A stretch of 64,000 bases of DNA from Diplonema papillatum (GCA_030068145.1 JAPJBO010000155.1:124001-188000); one strand, 5' to 3'. Shown: positions 27,899 through 38,988, numbered from the stretch's first letter. The notes: generated from the sequence alone by a model not told the origin. A program made the numbers and translations.

Positions 27899-28612
27899 CT
27901 ATTTGCCCTTCATCTGGATCATGACGTTCTTGAACTCGTCGAAGCTGATCTCTCCGTCACGGTCCTCGTCGGCCTCAGCGATCATCTCCTGCAGAACGTC
28001 GTCTCCCGGGTTCTCTCCAAGCAGCTTCGCCACCTCCTTCAGGTTCGCGAACGAGATCTTACCCGTCTTGTCCATGTCGAACAGCTGGAACGCCTTGAAG
28101 ATCTCTTCCGGCGAGTCCTTCTGTGCCATCTTCGCCTGCAGAGAGATTGGTAACAACGTTTCGGTGAAGTCACTTTACTGGTACATCTTAGCTTAATCTT
28201 TAGACAGAACACTGCCTCTCACGCATGATTGATGCTAGCATCGAGTCTCCTTTGAAGAATAGGGGTGGAAATCTTGCACCCGGCACCAAACCAGGTTTAC
28301 CAGTGTCTAGGCTACAGCATATTTCCTACTTTGAAGCTTTGGCAAACCTACTCGTCTATTTCCTACAAAAGCAAGGTGTTTGAAAACCAAGAAGAATACC
28401 TTCATCATCTTCTCGAACTCGGGGTACTCGATGAGGCCGTTCGCGTCGGTGTCGATGGAGCGGATCATCTTCTCGATCTCCTCACGCGGCTGGTCTCCGA
28501 AGCCGAGACCCTTCATCGCCAACGCCATCTCCTCAGCGTCGATCGCGCCGGAACCGTCGGCATCGAACAGGTTGAACGCCTCCTTGATCTGCTCGTCCGT
28601 AAGGGCTGCCAT
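27899..28612 (-). CDS. CETN: Centrin (caltractin), copy A, two exons
   Basis: Exon 1 is 28612-28400 and exon 2 is 28135-27899; the 264-bp intron has GT-AG ends and phase 0. The product has 149 residues and four EF-hands with loops at 17-28 ([12 protein letters not shown]), 54-65 ([12 protein letters not shown]), 91-102 ([12 protein letters not shown]) and 127-138 ([12 protein letters not shown]). The linker ([19 protein letters not shown]) and the [12 protein letters not shown] segment are centrin-type, not calmodulin-type. Centrins are Ca2+-binding proteins of basal bodies, centrosomes and nuclear pores. Loop 3 ends in Asn, not Glu, and so may bind Ca2+ poorly, as is common in centrins. The protein is shorter than animal centrins (about 170) because the basic N-terminal tail is minimal. 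Copy B, 2.6 kb away, encodes the same protein. Confidence 0.92.
28186..28280. repeat. Intronic element shared with the GH7 intron
   Basis: Lies in the centrin A intron and is absent from the centrin B intron. ATCTTAGCTTAATCTTTAG, ACAGAACACTGCC, TTGATGCTAGCATCGAGTC and TTTGAAGAA appear in the same order and orientation as at 4339-4412 in the GH7 intron. Both genes are on the minus strand. Confidence 0.8.
28301..28385. repeat. Dispersed repeat forming the donor-side part of centrin A intron
   Basis: GTGTCTAGGCTACAGCATA, TTTCCTACTTTGAAGC and TATTTCCTACAAAAGCAAGG correspond to the family at 46925-47071 (GTTTCGTGTGGGCTACAGCA, TATTTCCTACAAAGCAGCC). The similarity runs to within about 15 bases of the splice donor. 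Confidence 0.65.
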
Positions 28613-28807
28613 TGTAGCTGGGCTTTTCTTTGTTTTCTAGTTTTCTTCTTTAGCTGCACGAATTGATCTTGTTCTTGAGTATCCCGAAGCCTAGATGGCC
28701 AGTATTCTGAGGCCTGAATGGTCCTTCACTGACAGGCTAACTTCCTCCGGCACGTACAAAAATACTCGGGACTGCCTCGCACTTAATTCGACGAAGGCCC
28801 CTTTGAG

Positions 28808-29080
28808 ATTTCGCAACTGGCAGTCTCTTCAAATATTTCCAACAAAGCAGGTGTTCATACAAGAAATACTCGACGTAGCTGCTTTGACTCTGAATGGAAG
28901 GGAGGAAAAAGAGGGGTTGAGGGGCAACTACAATACGAACACAATCTGATTTGATCTTCGCTTACACCACTTGGGAGTGTCTTGTCCCCGCATGACCGTG
29001 AGACATCGCACTTGAGATCCGTTCGAGGTTTGTCTGGCAGCTTCGTCGAGCATTTCCTGGCTGGCGCTCATGCAAAAGAA
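28808..29080 (+). repeat. Composite dispersed repeat
   Basis: TTCGCAACTGGCAGTCTC, ACAAAGCAGGTG and TACAAGAAATACTCGACG, then GCTGCTTTGACTCTGAATGG, CTTCGCTTACACCAC and CTTCGTCGAGCATTTCC. The two modules seen separately elsewhere are joined head to tail here. Confidence 0.75.
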
Positions 29081-30549
29081 AACATGGATTCCGGAGATGT
29101 TTGCTGCAGCGCATCGCTACTGAAACATCAGACCCTCCTCCTCGTACGCGTTCCGCCGCTTCGTTCTCCCTGCTGTGGTGCGAATCGATGATTGGAAACC
29201 GAATGTGGAAAAAGCCAAGCAATGATTCGTGTGTACCCGCTGCCAGTGAGGGGGTGAAGATATGGGATGGCAACGGGGTAAAAACCTTGTTCAAGTGTCG
29301 CCCTCGTCGGGAATGTATTGGTCTGCTGAGATCTTCGATCCTACACGGCGGCGTCCAGCCTCCCAGCAGGAGCCCAAGTTCAGGTTTAAAAGGCGAGTGG
29401 TGATCTTGCTTTTCGGGCGTCAATTCTTCGTGTTTTGGACGCGTTTTGGGTGCAGCACATTTGCTTTCGCTCCTGCTGAACTGAGGCTGCTTGCGAGTGT
29501 AAGCGGCAATTGGAACGATCGTGCAATCCTTTTGAAGTAAGGCTGCACTGATGGGTGCCAGCTCGGCTGCAAATACGTGTCTACTGACTGGGAGAAGAGA
29601 GAGAAGAAAAAACATGAAGTTCTACAAAACGAGGTGGCAAAAGCACCTCCGTTTGTCCAAGGCTGCGTGCTTGGAATACTGGGGGTGAAGGGGCTTCCAA
29701 GAACGTGCTTGGAATGAATATGTGCTCAACACCGCACTGGTCCCGTCTGCGCCGTGTTTTGGTTCTTTAAGCCACGGACACATAAAGCGGACCATCATCA
29801 GCGCGGAACCTGAGTGTCTGCAGACAGGACAGCGGTGTGGGTCTGGTTTGTCAGGCGGCTCCACCCGTGCTACCAGAGCACAGGCGAATCCGTCATGTGG
29901 AGGAAGCCTTGGGATAGTGCGCGGGTGGGAATGTGAGAACGCCTTGGAATAGCCCGCCTCATTTCCTTCTACTCGCGCTTCGGCCAAGGTCACGCAGGCA
30001 GACTTGTCCAGCTTTTGACCAATGGTTTTTATTACGGATCGAGGAAGCAATCCTGAGCCCAGCAGCATGTGTCGTATGCGCGAAGCACCTACACGGTGGA
30101 GTCGAGCCTCAGAACTAGAGTAAGAAACGCGGGTGGCACACCCGCTTTTTTGGATGTGGATGGACGCGTTTAGGTCGTAACACACCCGCTTTTCGGATGT
30201 GACTCGGGCACACCCTCTCTAACTCCAGTTTCTGAGGCTGGACCTCACCGTGTACTGGAATGGAGAGTGGGGTCGCACAAACTCATCCATGCTGTGGTTG
30301 TCTTGGTTTTGAGGAAGCAATCTCCTACGAGCAGGGCAGCATGTCGCGTGCGCGAAGTACCTACCAGGAAAATGGGGGCGAGGGGTCGGTTTGGTGAATT
30401 CCAATTCGTGTTTGTGAGCAGCACAAACTCAGCCATGCATGTGGTTGTCTTGGGTTCCAAAACGAAGGAAAACGAATCAGCTTGCACCGGGTGTGAAACG
30501 TTGGCCGGAGTGGTTGAAGCCGCTCGATCCAGAACTGTGTGTGCGTCTA
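29081..30549. other. No gene recognised between the centrin copies
   Basis: A minus frame of 217 codons (29615-28962) begins with a hydrophobic segment that could be a signal peptide, but it overlaps the dispersed repeat and shows no family match. 30035-30110 and 30310-30380 are related to each other (GAGGAAGCAATC, GCAGCATGTCG, GCGCGAAG). ACACCCGCTTTT and ACACCCGCTTTTCGGATGTG occur at 30137 and 30182. Confidence 0.4.
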
Positions 30550-31172
30550 CTATTTGCCCTTCATCTGGATCATGACGTTCTTGAACTCGTCGAAGCTGAT
30601 CTCTCCGTCACGGTCCTCGTCAGCCTCAGCGATCATCTCCTGCAGAACGTCGTCTCCCGGGTTCTCTCCGAGCAGCTTCGCCACCTCCTTCAGGTTCGCG
30701 AACGAGATCTTACCCGTCTTGTCCATGTCGAACAGCTGGAACGCCTTGAAGATCTCTTCCGGCGAGTCCTTCTGTGCCATCTTCGCCTGTAGATTTTAAG
30801 TGCAACGTTTCCGGCTCTCCCGACAGCAAGTGGCAAACTAGTCCACCTGAAGGCGGTTCGTTTCAGTCTAGGCCACAGCATACCTCCTTCTTTGAGGCTT
30901 TGGATACCTACTCGTCTATTTCCTACAAAAGCAAGGTGTTTCAAAACCAAGAAGAATACCTTCATCATCTTCTCGAACTCGGGGTACTCGATGAGGCCGT
31001 TCGCGTCGGTGTCGATGGAGCGGATCATCTTCTCGATCTCCTCACGCGGCTGGTCTCCGAAGCCGAGACCCTTCATCGCCAACGCCATCTCCTCAGCGTC
31101 GATCGCGCCGGAACCGTCGGCATCGAACAGGTTGAACGCCTCCTTGATCTGCTCGTCCGTAAGGGCTGCCAT
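30550..31172 (-). CDS. CETN: Centrin (caltractin), copy B, two exons
   Basis: Exon 1 is 31172-30960 and exon 2 is 30786-30550, with a 173-bp GT-AG intron at the same phase-0 site as copy A. The 149-residue product is the same as copy A; I see two synonymous differences in exon 2 (near 30627 and 30670) and none in exon 1. Similarity to copy A extends about 55 bp into the donor side of the intron and then fades. The acceptor side, both flanks and the 3' region are unlike copy A. The near-identity of the exons against divergent introns and flanks suggests gene conversion, or strong constraint after an old duplication. Confidence 0.9.
30868..30945. repeat. Dispersed repeat in centrin B intron
   Basis: AGTCTAGGCCACAGCATACC, TCCTTCTTTGAGGCTTTG and TTTCCTACAAAAGCAAGG, the same family as at 28301-28385 and 46925-47071. 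Confidence 0.65.
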
Positions 31173-32553
31173 TTTACTGTTCTACTTACTTACTTTGAAG
31201 GATCTCTCTGTTAGGTTTGGGGTTTAGACGGAGCCCCCGTTGTTCGGAAAGGATAGAGCCCTCGGAACTTGCCGTACTCTAGTCCTTTACATCTTGTCTC
31301 ACCAAGCTGGCTGACGATCCAGAAACCGGATGGGAGAGAGACACTCGTCATCAGTGATGACTTCGATCATTGAGGCTGCTATCCCGGCATATCACCGTCC
31401 TTCTTTGGGGTCGCTTCTCTGCACATGTTGCAGAGGAGAGTGTCATCTGATCTGAGTTTCAGCGGTTTCATACCGTTCCGTGAATCTTGGTTGAAATAAC
31501 CGCCACGGTTCCGTCACCTCTTTGCTTGCACGACCAGCAGGTACCCCTTCTGCAAAGGACGCGACATCCTCCGCAGGCTGATTGCGAAAAAGACAGGCGC
31601 TTCGTTTTGTTTGTGCGTGCCGGTTGATCGTTTTCCCACTTGTATTTACCCTGTGTATATTCAGGTAAGGAATTCTGATCAACCACCAAAACACGCGGCC
31701 TACGTCTTTTTAGCCTGCACAATACATTGAAGGGCAACCCACAAGATAGTTAGTACTAAAAGGTTCTGTGAACGATGACCGCACTGCTGAGATACCCATC
31801 GGCACGCAACTAAACATCCCGTCGCCGTGTTTCGGTCCTTCAAGCCACTACTAGCATGCCAGGCGGCTATTCGTAGATCGTCACACCAGCCAGGACCACC
31901 CATGCTACCAGAAGACAGGCAAATCCTTCTTGGTGAGAAGGCCTCTGGGCGATCACTTAGAAATACTCGACGTACCTCCAATTGCGTTTCCAACACGGAA
32001 GTGGCGCTGCATGTTCGCACGGGCGGCCGCAAAGCTCTTGAAGACTGTCAGATGGAACCCCAATCCTTCGGCGGGGTTGAACGCTATTCTCCGCAGGCAA
32101 CCGAGTCAAAGCACTTTTTGAAGTTTAGCGCTAGGCCGCAGAACGGCTGTTCCGCCATCTGTGTTCAAGCCATCGCCACGAACAGCGGAGACCTACTCAT
32201 TTGACTGTGATTCCCGAGACGGATGCTGCAGAAGTCCGTTTGAGGATTGTTTAGGAGCGCGGATACTAAAAAGAAGGCAAACGGAAAGGACGAAGACACG
32301 AAAAAGCTTCTACGATCGGTGGGTCACATGGTGAGAGAAGACAGCGGGCGAGAGGAGGGGCGATTTGCGATAACTTTGGGCTAAGGTCTCTGACAACAGG
32401 GTTCGTCTACTCAAATGAACCGAATAGTTGCTGTGCGATAATGTGGGCGGGTGATGACTGAAGTCGGAATGAGGATCATTGCACCATCACGTTCCCTGGA
32501 CGAGCCACATACGGACAAAGCAAGTGAGCTCGGTTGTTTGCTAAAAATGCATC
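31173..32553. other. No gene recognised
   Basis: Upstream region of centrin copy B followed by repeat-derived sequence. 31957-31980 holds a short AAATACTCGACGTACC scrap of the dispersed family. No open frame with family resemblance. Confidence 0.4.
31577..31765 (-). repeat. Dispersed repeat, also at 41988-42318
   Basis: The reverse complement contains AATCTTGTGGGTTGCC-type sequence, TATTGTGCAGGCTAAAAAG, GTGTTTTGGTGGT, AATTCCTTACCTGAATAT and CGAAGCGCCTGTCTTTTT, in the same order as the two plus-strand copies near 42 kb. A poorer relative is at about 48725-48812. Confidence 0.8.
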
Positions 32554-32603
32554 GTGCATGCTAATCCATGTGGTTCATGTACTCAAAATAACTCAATGCT
32601 AAA
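32554..32603 (+). repeat. Dispersed ~50-bp motif, copy C
   Basis: GTGCATGCTAATCCATGTGG, then TTCATGTACTCAAAATAACT and CAATGCTAAA. Opposite orientation to copies A and B. No retrotransposon frame follows here. Confidence 0.75.
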
Positions 32604-32989
32604 ATGGGGGGTGCGTGTGCATTCTTCAGACCGTGATAACCTGCAAACATTGGTCGCTGCATCTGTGGTTTGCCAATCGGACGTAACGTTCCAGATTCTT
32701 GGATGTGCAAAACGTGGGTTTCGTGTTTATTCAACGAATCAGCTTTCATGCGCTGTGTCAAGTAAGGCCTTACAACCGATCGTGGACGGTATTCCGTCGT
32801 ACACAAATGCTCTCTACAGAGACAAAGTAGCGCGAGGGGAAGCTCTAGGGGGAAAGAAGAAAATGCGTAGTTTGTTGAAAGGAGAGAGAACTTCGTAAAC
32901 GAGGTGAAACGTAAACCGTAGGGGGTTTGCGTCTCAGTGAAGTCGAAAGCGTGCGAGGCAATGAAGCCCTAAAGACAGCGCGCAGGCGG

Positions 32990-33900
32990 GTGTTCCTTGA
33001 ACCGCGTCAGTGTGCCTTGTGCACGGCTGTTCCGGACAGACCATGGCATCAAGCTGCCAACGCCAAGTGCATGTTCATCGTCTACCCTCCCGTCTCCTGA
33101 CAAGGCCATGTGCCAGCGAACCAGAAAGTGGAACAAATCGTTCTGGAGTTATTTCACATGGCAGCTTCGCAAGTGCTGAAGGTGGTGATCCACAAGTGTG
33201 TGGTGCTCCTTGATGCGCGTAACGTACGAAAGGATGTCAGCATGAAATTGATGTGCAGCGGATGTGTGCACGACGGGCGAGACGTCGAAAGCGTGCGAAG
33301 CAATGGAGCCCTGAAGAGCACGTAGGCGGGTGTTTCTTGAACTGCGTCAGTGTGCCATGTGCACGGCTGTTCCGAGTGCGGACAAACCATGGCACCAAGC
33401 TGCCAGGCGTTCACTGTCTACCCCCGCGTCTATGGTAGACCTTTTGCCAGCGACACAGAAATGGCACAAATCGTTCTGGGGTTCTTTCACATGGCAGCTT
33501 CGCAAGTCTGCAGGTGGTGATCCACAAGTGCGTGGAGCTCCTCGATGCGCTTAACGTACGAAAGGATGTCAGCATGAAGTTGATGTGCAGCGGATGTGTG
33601 CGAAGCGGGCGACGACGGGCGAGACGTCGAAAGCGTGCGAGGCAATGAAGCTCTGAAGGCACCAGGGCTGGTTTCTTGACCAGCACGCAGGCGGGGTGTG
33701 CCCACTGAAGTCATGCCAGTGTGCCTTGTGCGCGGCTGTTCCGACTGCGCCATGCTGACCGTACGGCCGCTGCCAAAAGACCTTGGCGTCAAGCTGCCAT
33801 CGCCATACGCGTGTTCATGTCCACTGCGAGAACCTGCGTTCGGTCGCATCGTAAGCTTCGACAGCCGAGACAAATGCTCTTGGTACTTCATCACCTGTAA
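32990..33900. repeat. Degenerate tandem repeat, three units of about 320 bp
   Basis: GCGTCAGTGTGCC-type sequence, GTGCACGGCTGTTCC, CACATGGCAGCTTCGCAAG, GTACGAAAGGATGTCAGCATG and CGTCGAAAGCGTGCGA recur around 33005, 33340 and 33710 (the last unit incomplete). Minus-strand frames through the units have similar products, but stops and shifts break all of them. Confidence 0.7.
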
Positions 33901-34380
33901 TAGTTGGTAGCTACCGTAGAAAGGGCAGGCGAGGACCTTACAGGTTCAAGCGGATGAGCAGCTGCCATCTTCATTACGCAAACAAGAAAACGGCCTGCCC
34001 CACTTACTTGTTCTACACCCCCCCCCTTAATACTGTGCGGAATACAATAGCTCAGCATTCCCAAACTGAGCTAGCGAGGAGTTAACCAACATGGCTCGTC
34101 GAAGAAATCCGGGACTCTCACCCTCTGTGAATACCCCATTCTAGAAGACTTACCTCGACGCCAGGTGTGTCCCCAAGCAGCTTGCGCCACATTCCCGATT
34201 GCCGTAGAACACCGGTTCAGGCTTGGGCTCTGGCCTGTTCACTCGCCGTTACCAGGAGCATCGCTCTTGCTTTCTTTTCCTGAGCCGAGTGATGTGCTTA
34301 AGTTAGCGGACTGCGTAATCCTACACTATACGTTCGGAATACCCTACGACGGTGGCAACTAGATGTAACAAAGATTCGAC

Positions 34381-34750
34381 GGACAGTGCTCCGGGCTCGA
34401 GCCGGCTGTTAAGCAGGTGCCGGAATCATGCCTTCTCCCTTCGAAGTGGCAGCTACCACATCCCACCAGGAGACGCCGAAGCCGGCATCTTGAGAACCAG
34501 GGAAGACGCGAGGCCGAAGCGATCGAACCAGGGATGACGAGCTTGGCTCGAGAACGCTTGCAGCATCTCGCACCCTCAGAAGCTGGAGAACTTTGGCGGG
34601 GTGGTTCAACGCTTGCAAACAGCCAGACAGCACGGAGCGCGAGTCTCCCTCAGGTACCTTCGACGGCCAGTGCTCCGGGCTCGAGCCGGCTGTTAAGCAG
34701 GTGCCGGAATCATGCCTTCTCCCTTCGAAGTGGCAGCTACCACAGCCCAC
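34381..34750. repeat. Pair of ~88-bp direct repeats
   Basis: 34384-34470 and 34664-34750 share CAGTGCTCCGGGCTCGAGCC, GTTAAGCAGGTGCCGG and CCTTCGAAGTGGCAGCTACC with almost no change; spacing is 280 bp. Confidence 0.85.
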
Positions 34751-34855
34751 CAGCACCCTTCGGGCGAAGTACACGACGGACGCTGGCTGGGCAGCCCTAC
34801 ATATCCAGTTCGAGTCCGTCGTAAGGGCGGACCTGCAAAAGAGTCCGCCGGGTTC

Positions 34856-34893
34856 TGAACAGAGGTTGTGAGTCCGCTCACAACCTCTGTTCA
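34856..34893. repeat. Perfect 17-bp hairpin next to the 2-kb tandem repeat
   Basis: TGAACAGAGGTTGTGAG, loop TCCG, CTCACAACCTCTGTTCA. It lies 40 bp left of the first 2,028-bp unit. Confidence 0.85.
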
Positions 34894-35545
34894 CAAGCCA
34901 CGCCGCCGTCGAAGGGAAGGTCGTCAACCCGATCCTCACAGGACGGAGGCTTGTCGCTTCGGCCACGAAGCTTGCAGCAAATCGGCTTCGAGTACAGTCC
35001 GACACAGCCACGAAGGGCATTGGCATCGAATGCATCCGGTCCGTTGCAGCGGACGCAGCTAAGGTTCTGCACGTGCGCGCTCACCTCGCCCGCGGGACCG
35101 CCAGAGCTGCTTTGGCCACAGACCCTGGGTCGTGTGTCGAAACCCCAGTGCCCCCCTGCTTATAGAGCGAAGTTGAGGTCTCACCTGGAGTCCAGTCGGT
35201 TGCAGCGGACGCAGCTAAGGTTCTGCACGTGCGCGCTCTCGCCTGCGGACAGCCAGAGCTGCTTTGGCCACAGACCCTGGGTCGTGTGTCCAAACCCCAG
35301 TGCACCCCTGCTTGTAGAGCGACGTTGAGGTCTCACCTGGACGGCGATCTTATGTGTGGCGTTGCGCAGTCGTCGTTGTGCTCGTGGCCCCCGACGACAA
35401 AAAGGTGCAATGCCCAGACGCCGCACACGCACAACACAGACGGGCTCGAAGTAAAAGGGCGGAAGCTTTTGATTCAACAACAATTCCCCGAAGTGTCGGC
35501 TGACCGTGGCATCCCGAAACCCGAAAAGGCTTTCGACCAAAAAAG

Positions 35546-35614
35546 TGTCCTCGCCCGGGTTCGAACCCGGGCCTCCCGGCCTGGCCGACGCCCGGTCACT
35601 CTGCCATTCGTACG
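35546..35614 (-). pseudogene. tRNA-derived sequence with Pol III signals, copy 1
   Basis: On the minus strand: A-box-like TGGCAGAGTGACCGGG, then B-box GGTTCGAACCC, then CGAGGACAC and a T6 run (35539-35544 on plus), a Pol III terminator. The 3' acceptor strand CGAGGAC has no GTCCTCG partner at the 5' side, the T-loop is one base short, and there is no room for a normal anticodon arm. It is therefore a tRNA pseudogene or the head of a tRNA-derived SINE. Confidence 0.65.
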
Positions 35615-36615
35615 TAATTTTGGCTGTTCTGTTCTGTTTGGCGGAACACTTGCTGCAGCCTAGGCGAGGATAGCCGGCTATCTTCTGAGCGTAGAACGGG
35701 GTTCCCTTGTTCCCGCTGCTTACTCCGTTGTTTGCTTGGTTGGTCCACCGGGGCCAATTCCAATTGAGTTCAACTGTAATATAACGATACACGGCGTGGA
35801 ATTGGGGGGTCTGAGACCCCCCCAAAAAAACACTAGTTTGTTACAATTGAAGTGCAGTTTGCCTGTTAGAAACACGTTGTTGTTGTGACTAAATGACACA
35901 CTGTGAGTGCAATGCAACTCCGAGCAAAAAAGTGAAGGGAAAACCTTCGCAACACAAGTGAAAGGTTCGAGCCCGCAATTCGGACTCCCTTGCTTCGGGG
36001 AGCTCACTCCCAACGCCTGGAAAGTTCGTCAGCAAGGAATAGATCCTACGACCTCTGGGGTAGTACGCAGGCGCCGTGCCAATGGACCAGGTGTCCGGGA
36101 GTTGGCCGGGAGAAAAATACTCGACGTAGCTGCTTCGACTCCGAATGAAAGGGGGGAAATATAGAGGTAGGTTTGTTCTCCGCTTACACCGCCGTGTGTT
36201 GTTTTCTCACTCAGGACTTTTGACCCTGCTGTGTTTGTGTGGTTTGTCGTGTAGGGGTAGACCCGACCATGACCTCACGTCCGTTCAACACGTTGTTCGG
36301 TAGTTACAGCACTTGGGATCTCTTCTGTTCTTTGTCGGGCAGCATCGTCGAGCATTTCCTTTTAAGCTGGCGTTTTAAAAACTAGCTCCACACCATTCAA
36401 AAACAATACACTTTTAAGTGTGGACAAAAGCGGGGTTGGCTCGAATAGAGGCTATTCATATTGCATACTCGTAGGGCCTCTAGTCTCAAAATAATGATGT
36501 AAAGCGCACCCCGCGCCCCGCCCCCCGCACAGGCCGATTCCCTGAAGCAGAAGGAGAGGACTCGGGCGTTGAACGAAGGTCGTGCGGCGGCTGCAAAGAA
36601 GGAAGACGCATCTGA

Positions 36616-36783
36616 TTGTTACTATCAAAAAGGACAGAATTAACGAAAATTCCTCTCTATCGAGAGCCTTTAAAAATAGATACACCTGGACTGATTACTG
36701 CATTAGGCAAAATCTCTTGTGCGTGAGTCGAGATGATTACAATTATTTTGTTGTGGCAAAATATAGAGTAAACCTAACGACTC
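36616..36783. other. AT-rich block of foreign composition, unit 1
   Basis: Markedly AT-rich against its surroundings and open in one plus frame together with its neighbours (product includes TWTDYCIRQNLLCVSRDDY). It ends at a TTAA (36784-36787). Unit 3 lacks it and has piggyBac sequence in the same place. Origin unknown; organelle DNA or the old target-site flank are possible. Confidence 0.6.
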
Positions 36784-36960
36784 TTAATCACGATATCATC
36801 AACCAAGATTACCATGTGTGGCAATCTCCGCATGATTTGGGGAAGCACCTGGTCGCATGCAGAGGGTTCTGATCTTGAGCGACCGTCTCGTACGCCAGCA
36901 TCACGTCTTTGGACGCCTGCCTACTCGCCTTTTGGGGCCTTTTGTTCAGGCCGGCCGTGT

Positions 36961-38988
36961 TCCTCACAGGACGGAGGCTTGTCGCTTCGGCCACGAAGCT
37001 TGCAGCAAATCGGCTTCGAGTACAGTCCGACACAGCCACGAAGGGCATTGGCATCGAATGCATCCGGTCCGTTGCAGCGGACGCAGCTAAGGTTCTGCAC
37101 GTGCGCGCTCACCTCGCCCGCGGGACCGCCAGAGCTGCTTTGGCCACAGACCCTGGGTCGTGTGTCGAAACCCCAGTGCCCCCCTGCTTATAGAGCGAAG
37201 TTGAGGTCTCACCTGGAGTCCAGTCGGTTGCAGCGGACGCAGCTAAGGTTCTGCACGTGCGCGCTCTCGCCTGCGGACAGCCAGAGCTGCTTTGGCCACA
37301 GACCCTGGGTCGTGTGTCCAAACCCCAGTGCACCCCTGCTTGTAGAGCGACGTTGAGGTCTCACCTGGACGGCGATCTTATGTGTGGCGTTGCGCAGTCG
37401 TCGTTGTGCTCGTGGCCCCCGACGACAAAAAGGTGCAATGCCCAGACGCCGCACACGCACAACACAGACGGGCTCGAAGTAAAAGGGCGGAAGCTTTTGA
37501 TTCAACAACAATTCCCCGAAGTGTCGGCTGACCGTGGCATCCCGAAACCCGAAAAGGCTTTCGACCAAAAAAGTGTCCTCGCCCGGGTTCGAACCCGGGC
37601 CTCCCGGCCTGGCCGACGCCCGGTCACTCTGCCATTCGTACGTAATTTTGGCTGTTCTGTTCTGTTTGGCGGAACACTTGCTGCAGCCTAGGCGAGGATA
37701 GCCGGCTATCTTCTGAGCGTAGAACGGGGTTCCCTTGTTCCCGCTGCTTACTCCGTTGTTTGCTTGGTTGGTCCACCGGGGCCAATTCCAATTGAGTTCA
37801 ACTGTAATATAACGATACACGGCGTGGAATTGGGGGGTCTGAGACCCCCCCAAAAAAACACTAGTTTGTTACAATTGAAGTGCAGTTTGCCTGTTAGAAA
37901 CACGTTGTTGTTGTGACTAAATGACACACTGTGAGTGCAATGCAACTCCGAGCAAAAAAGTGAAGGGAAAACCTTCGCAACACAAGTGAAAGGTTCGAGC
38001 CCGCAATTCGGACTCCCTTGCTTCGGGGAGCTCACTCCCAACGCCTGGAAAGTTCGTCAGCAAGGAATAGATCCTACGACCTCTGGGGTAGTACGCAGGC
38101 GCCGTGCCAATGGACCAGGTGTCCGGGAGTTGGCCGGGAGAAAAATACTCGACGTAGCTGCTTCGACTCCGAATGAAAGGGGGGAAATATAGAGGTAGGT
38201 TTGTTCTCCGCTTACACCGCCGTGTGTTGTTTTCTCACTCAGGACTTTTGACCCTGCTGTGTTTGTGTGGTTTGTCGTGTAGGGGTAGACCCGACCATGA
38301 CCTCACGTCCGTTCAACACGTTGTTCGGTAGTTACAGCACTTGGGATCTCTTCTGTTCTTTGTCGGGCAGCATCGTCGAGCATTTCCTTTTAAGCTGGCG
38401 TTTTAAAAACTAGCTCCACACCATTCAAAAACAATACACTTTTAAGTGTGGACAAAAGCGGGGTTGGCTCGAATAGAGGCTATTCATATTGCATACTCGT
38501 AGGGCCTCTAGTCTCAAAATAATGATGTAAAGCGCACCCCGCGCCCCGCCCCCCGCACAGGCCGATTCCCTGAAGCAGAAGGAGAGGACTCGGGCGTTGA
38601 ACGAAGGTCGTGCGGCGGCTGCAAAGAAGGAAGACGCATCTGATTGTTACTATCAAAAAGGACAGAATTAACGAAAATTCCTCTCTATCGAGAGCCTTTA
38701 AAAATAGATACACCTGGACTGATTACTGCATTAGGCAAAATCTCTTGTGCGTGAGTCGAGATGATTACAATTATTTTGTTGTGGCAAAATATAGAGTAAA
38801 CCTAACGACTCTTAATCACGATATCATCAACCAAGATTACCATGTGTGGCAATCTCCGCATGATTTGGGGAAGCACCTGGTCGCATGCAGAGGGTTCTGA
38901 TCTTGAGCGACCGTCTCGTACGCCAGCATCACGTCTTTGGACGCCTGCCTACTCGCCTTTTGGGGCCTTTTGTTCAGGCCGGCCGTGT
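36961..38988. repeat. 2,028-bp tandem unit 2
   Basis: Same contents as unit 1, including the AT-rich block (38644-38811) and its TTAA. No difference from unit 1 noticed. Confidence 0.92.
37574..37642 (-). pseudogene. tRNA-derived sequence, copy 2
   Basis: Same sequence as 35546-35614, with the same T6 run. Confidence 0.65.

Larger units (their letters stand above)
34933..36960. repeat. 2,028-bp tandem unit 1
   Basis: Units start at TCCTCACAGGACGG (34933, 36961, and 38989). Unit 1 and unit 2 appear identical. Contents in order: two internal ~120-bp duplicates (GTTGCAGCGGACGCAGCTAA at 35041 and 35199), tRNA-like pseudogene (35546-35614), dispersed repeat (36115-36390), a scrap encoding the start of a piggyBac tail (about 36525-36615), an AT-rich block (36616-36783), TTAA, and a 173-bp end block. 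Confidence 0.92.

Noticed and set aside
35546..35614. Functional tRNA gene
   Set aside because: No acceptor stem pairing, T-loop one base short, and no anticodon arm of normal size.
35181..35825. 214-codon minus frame in each 2-kb unit
   Set aside because: It reads through the tRNA-like sequence (giving ARPGGPGSNPGE, a familiar artefact of translating tRNA-derived DNA).
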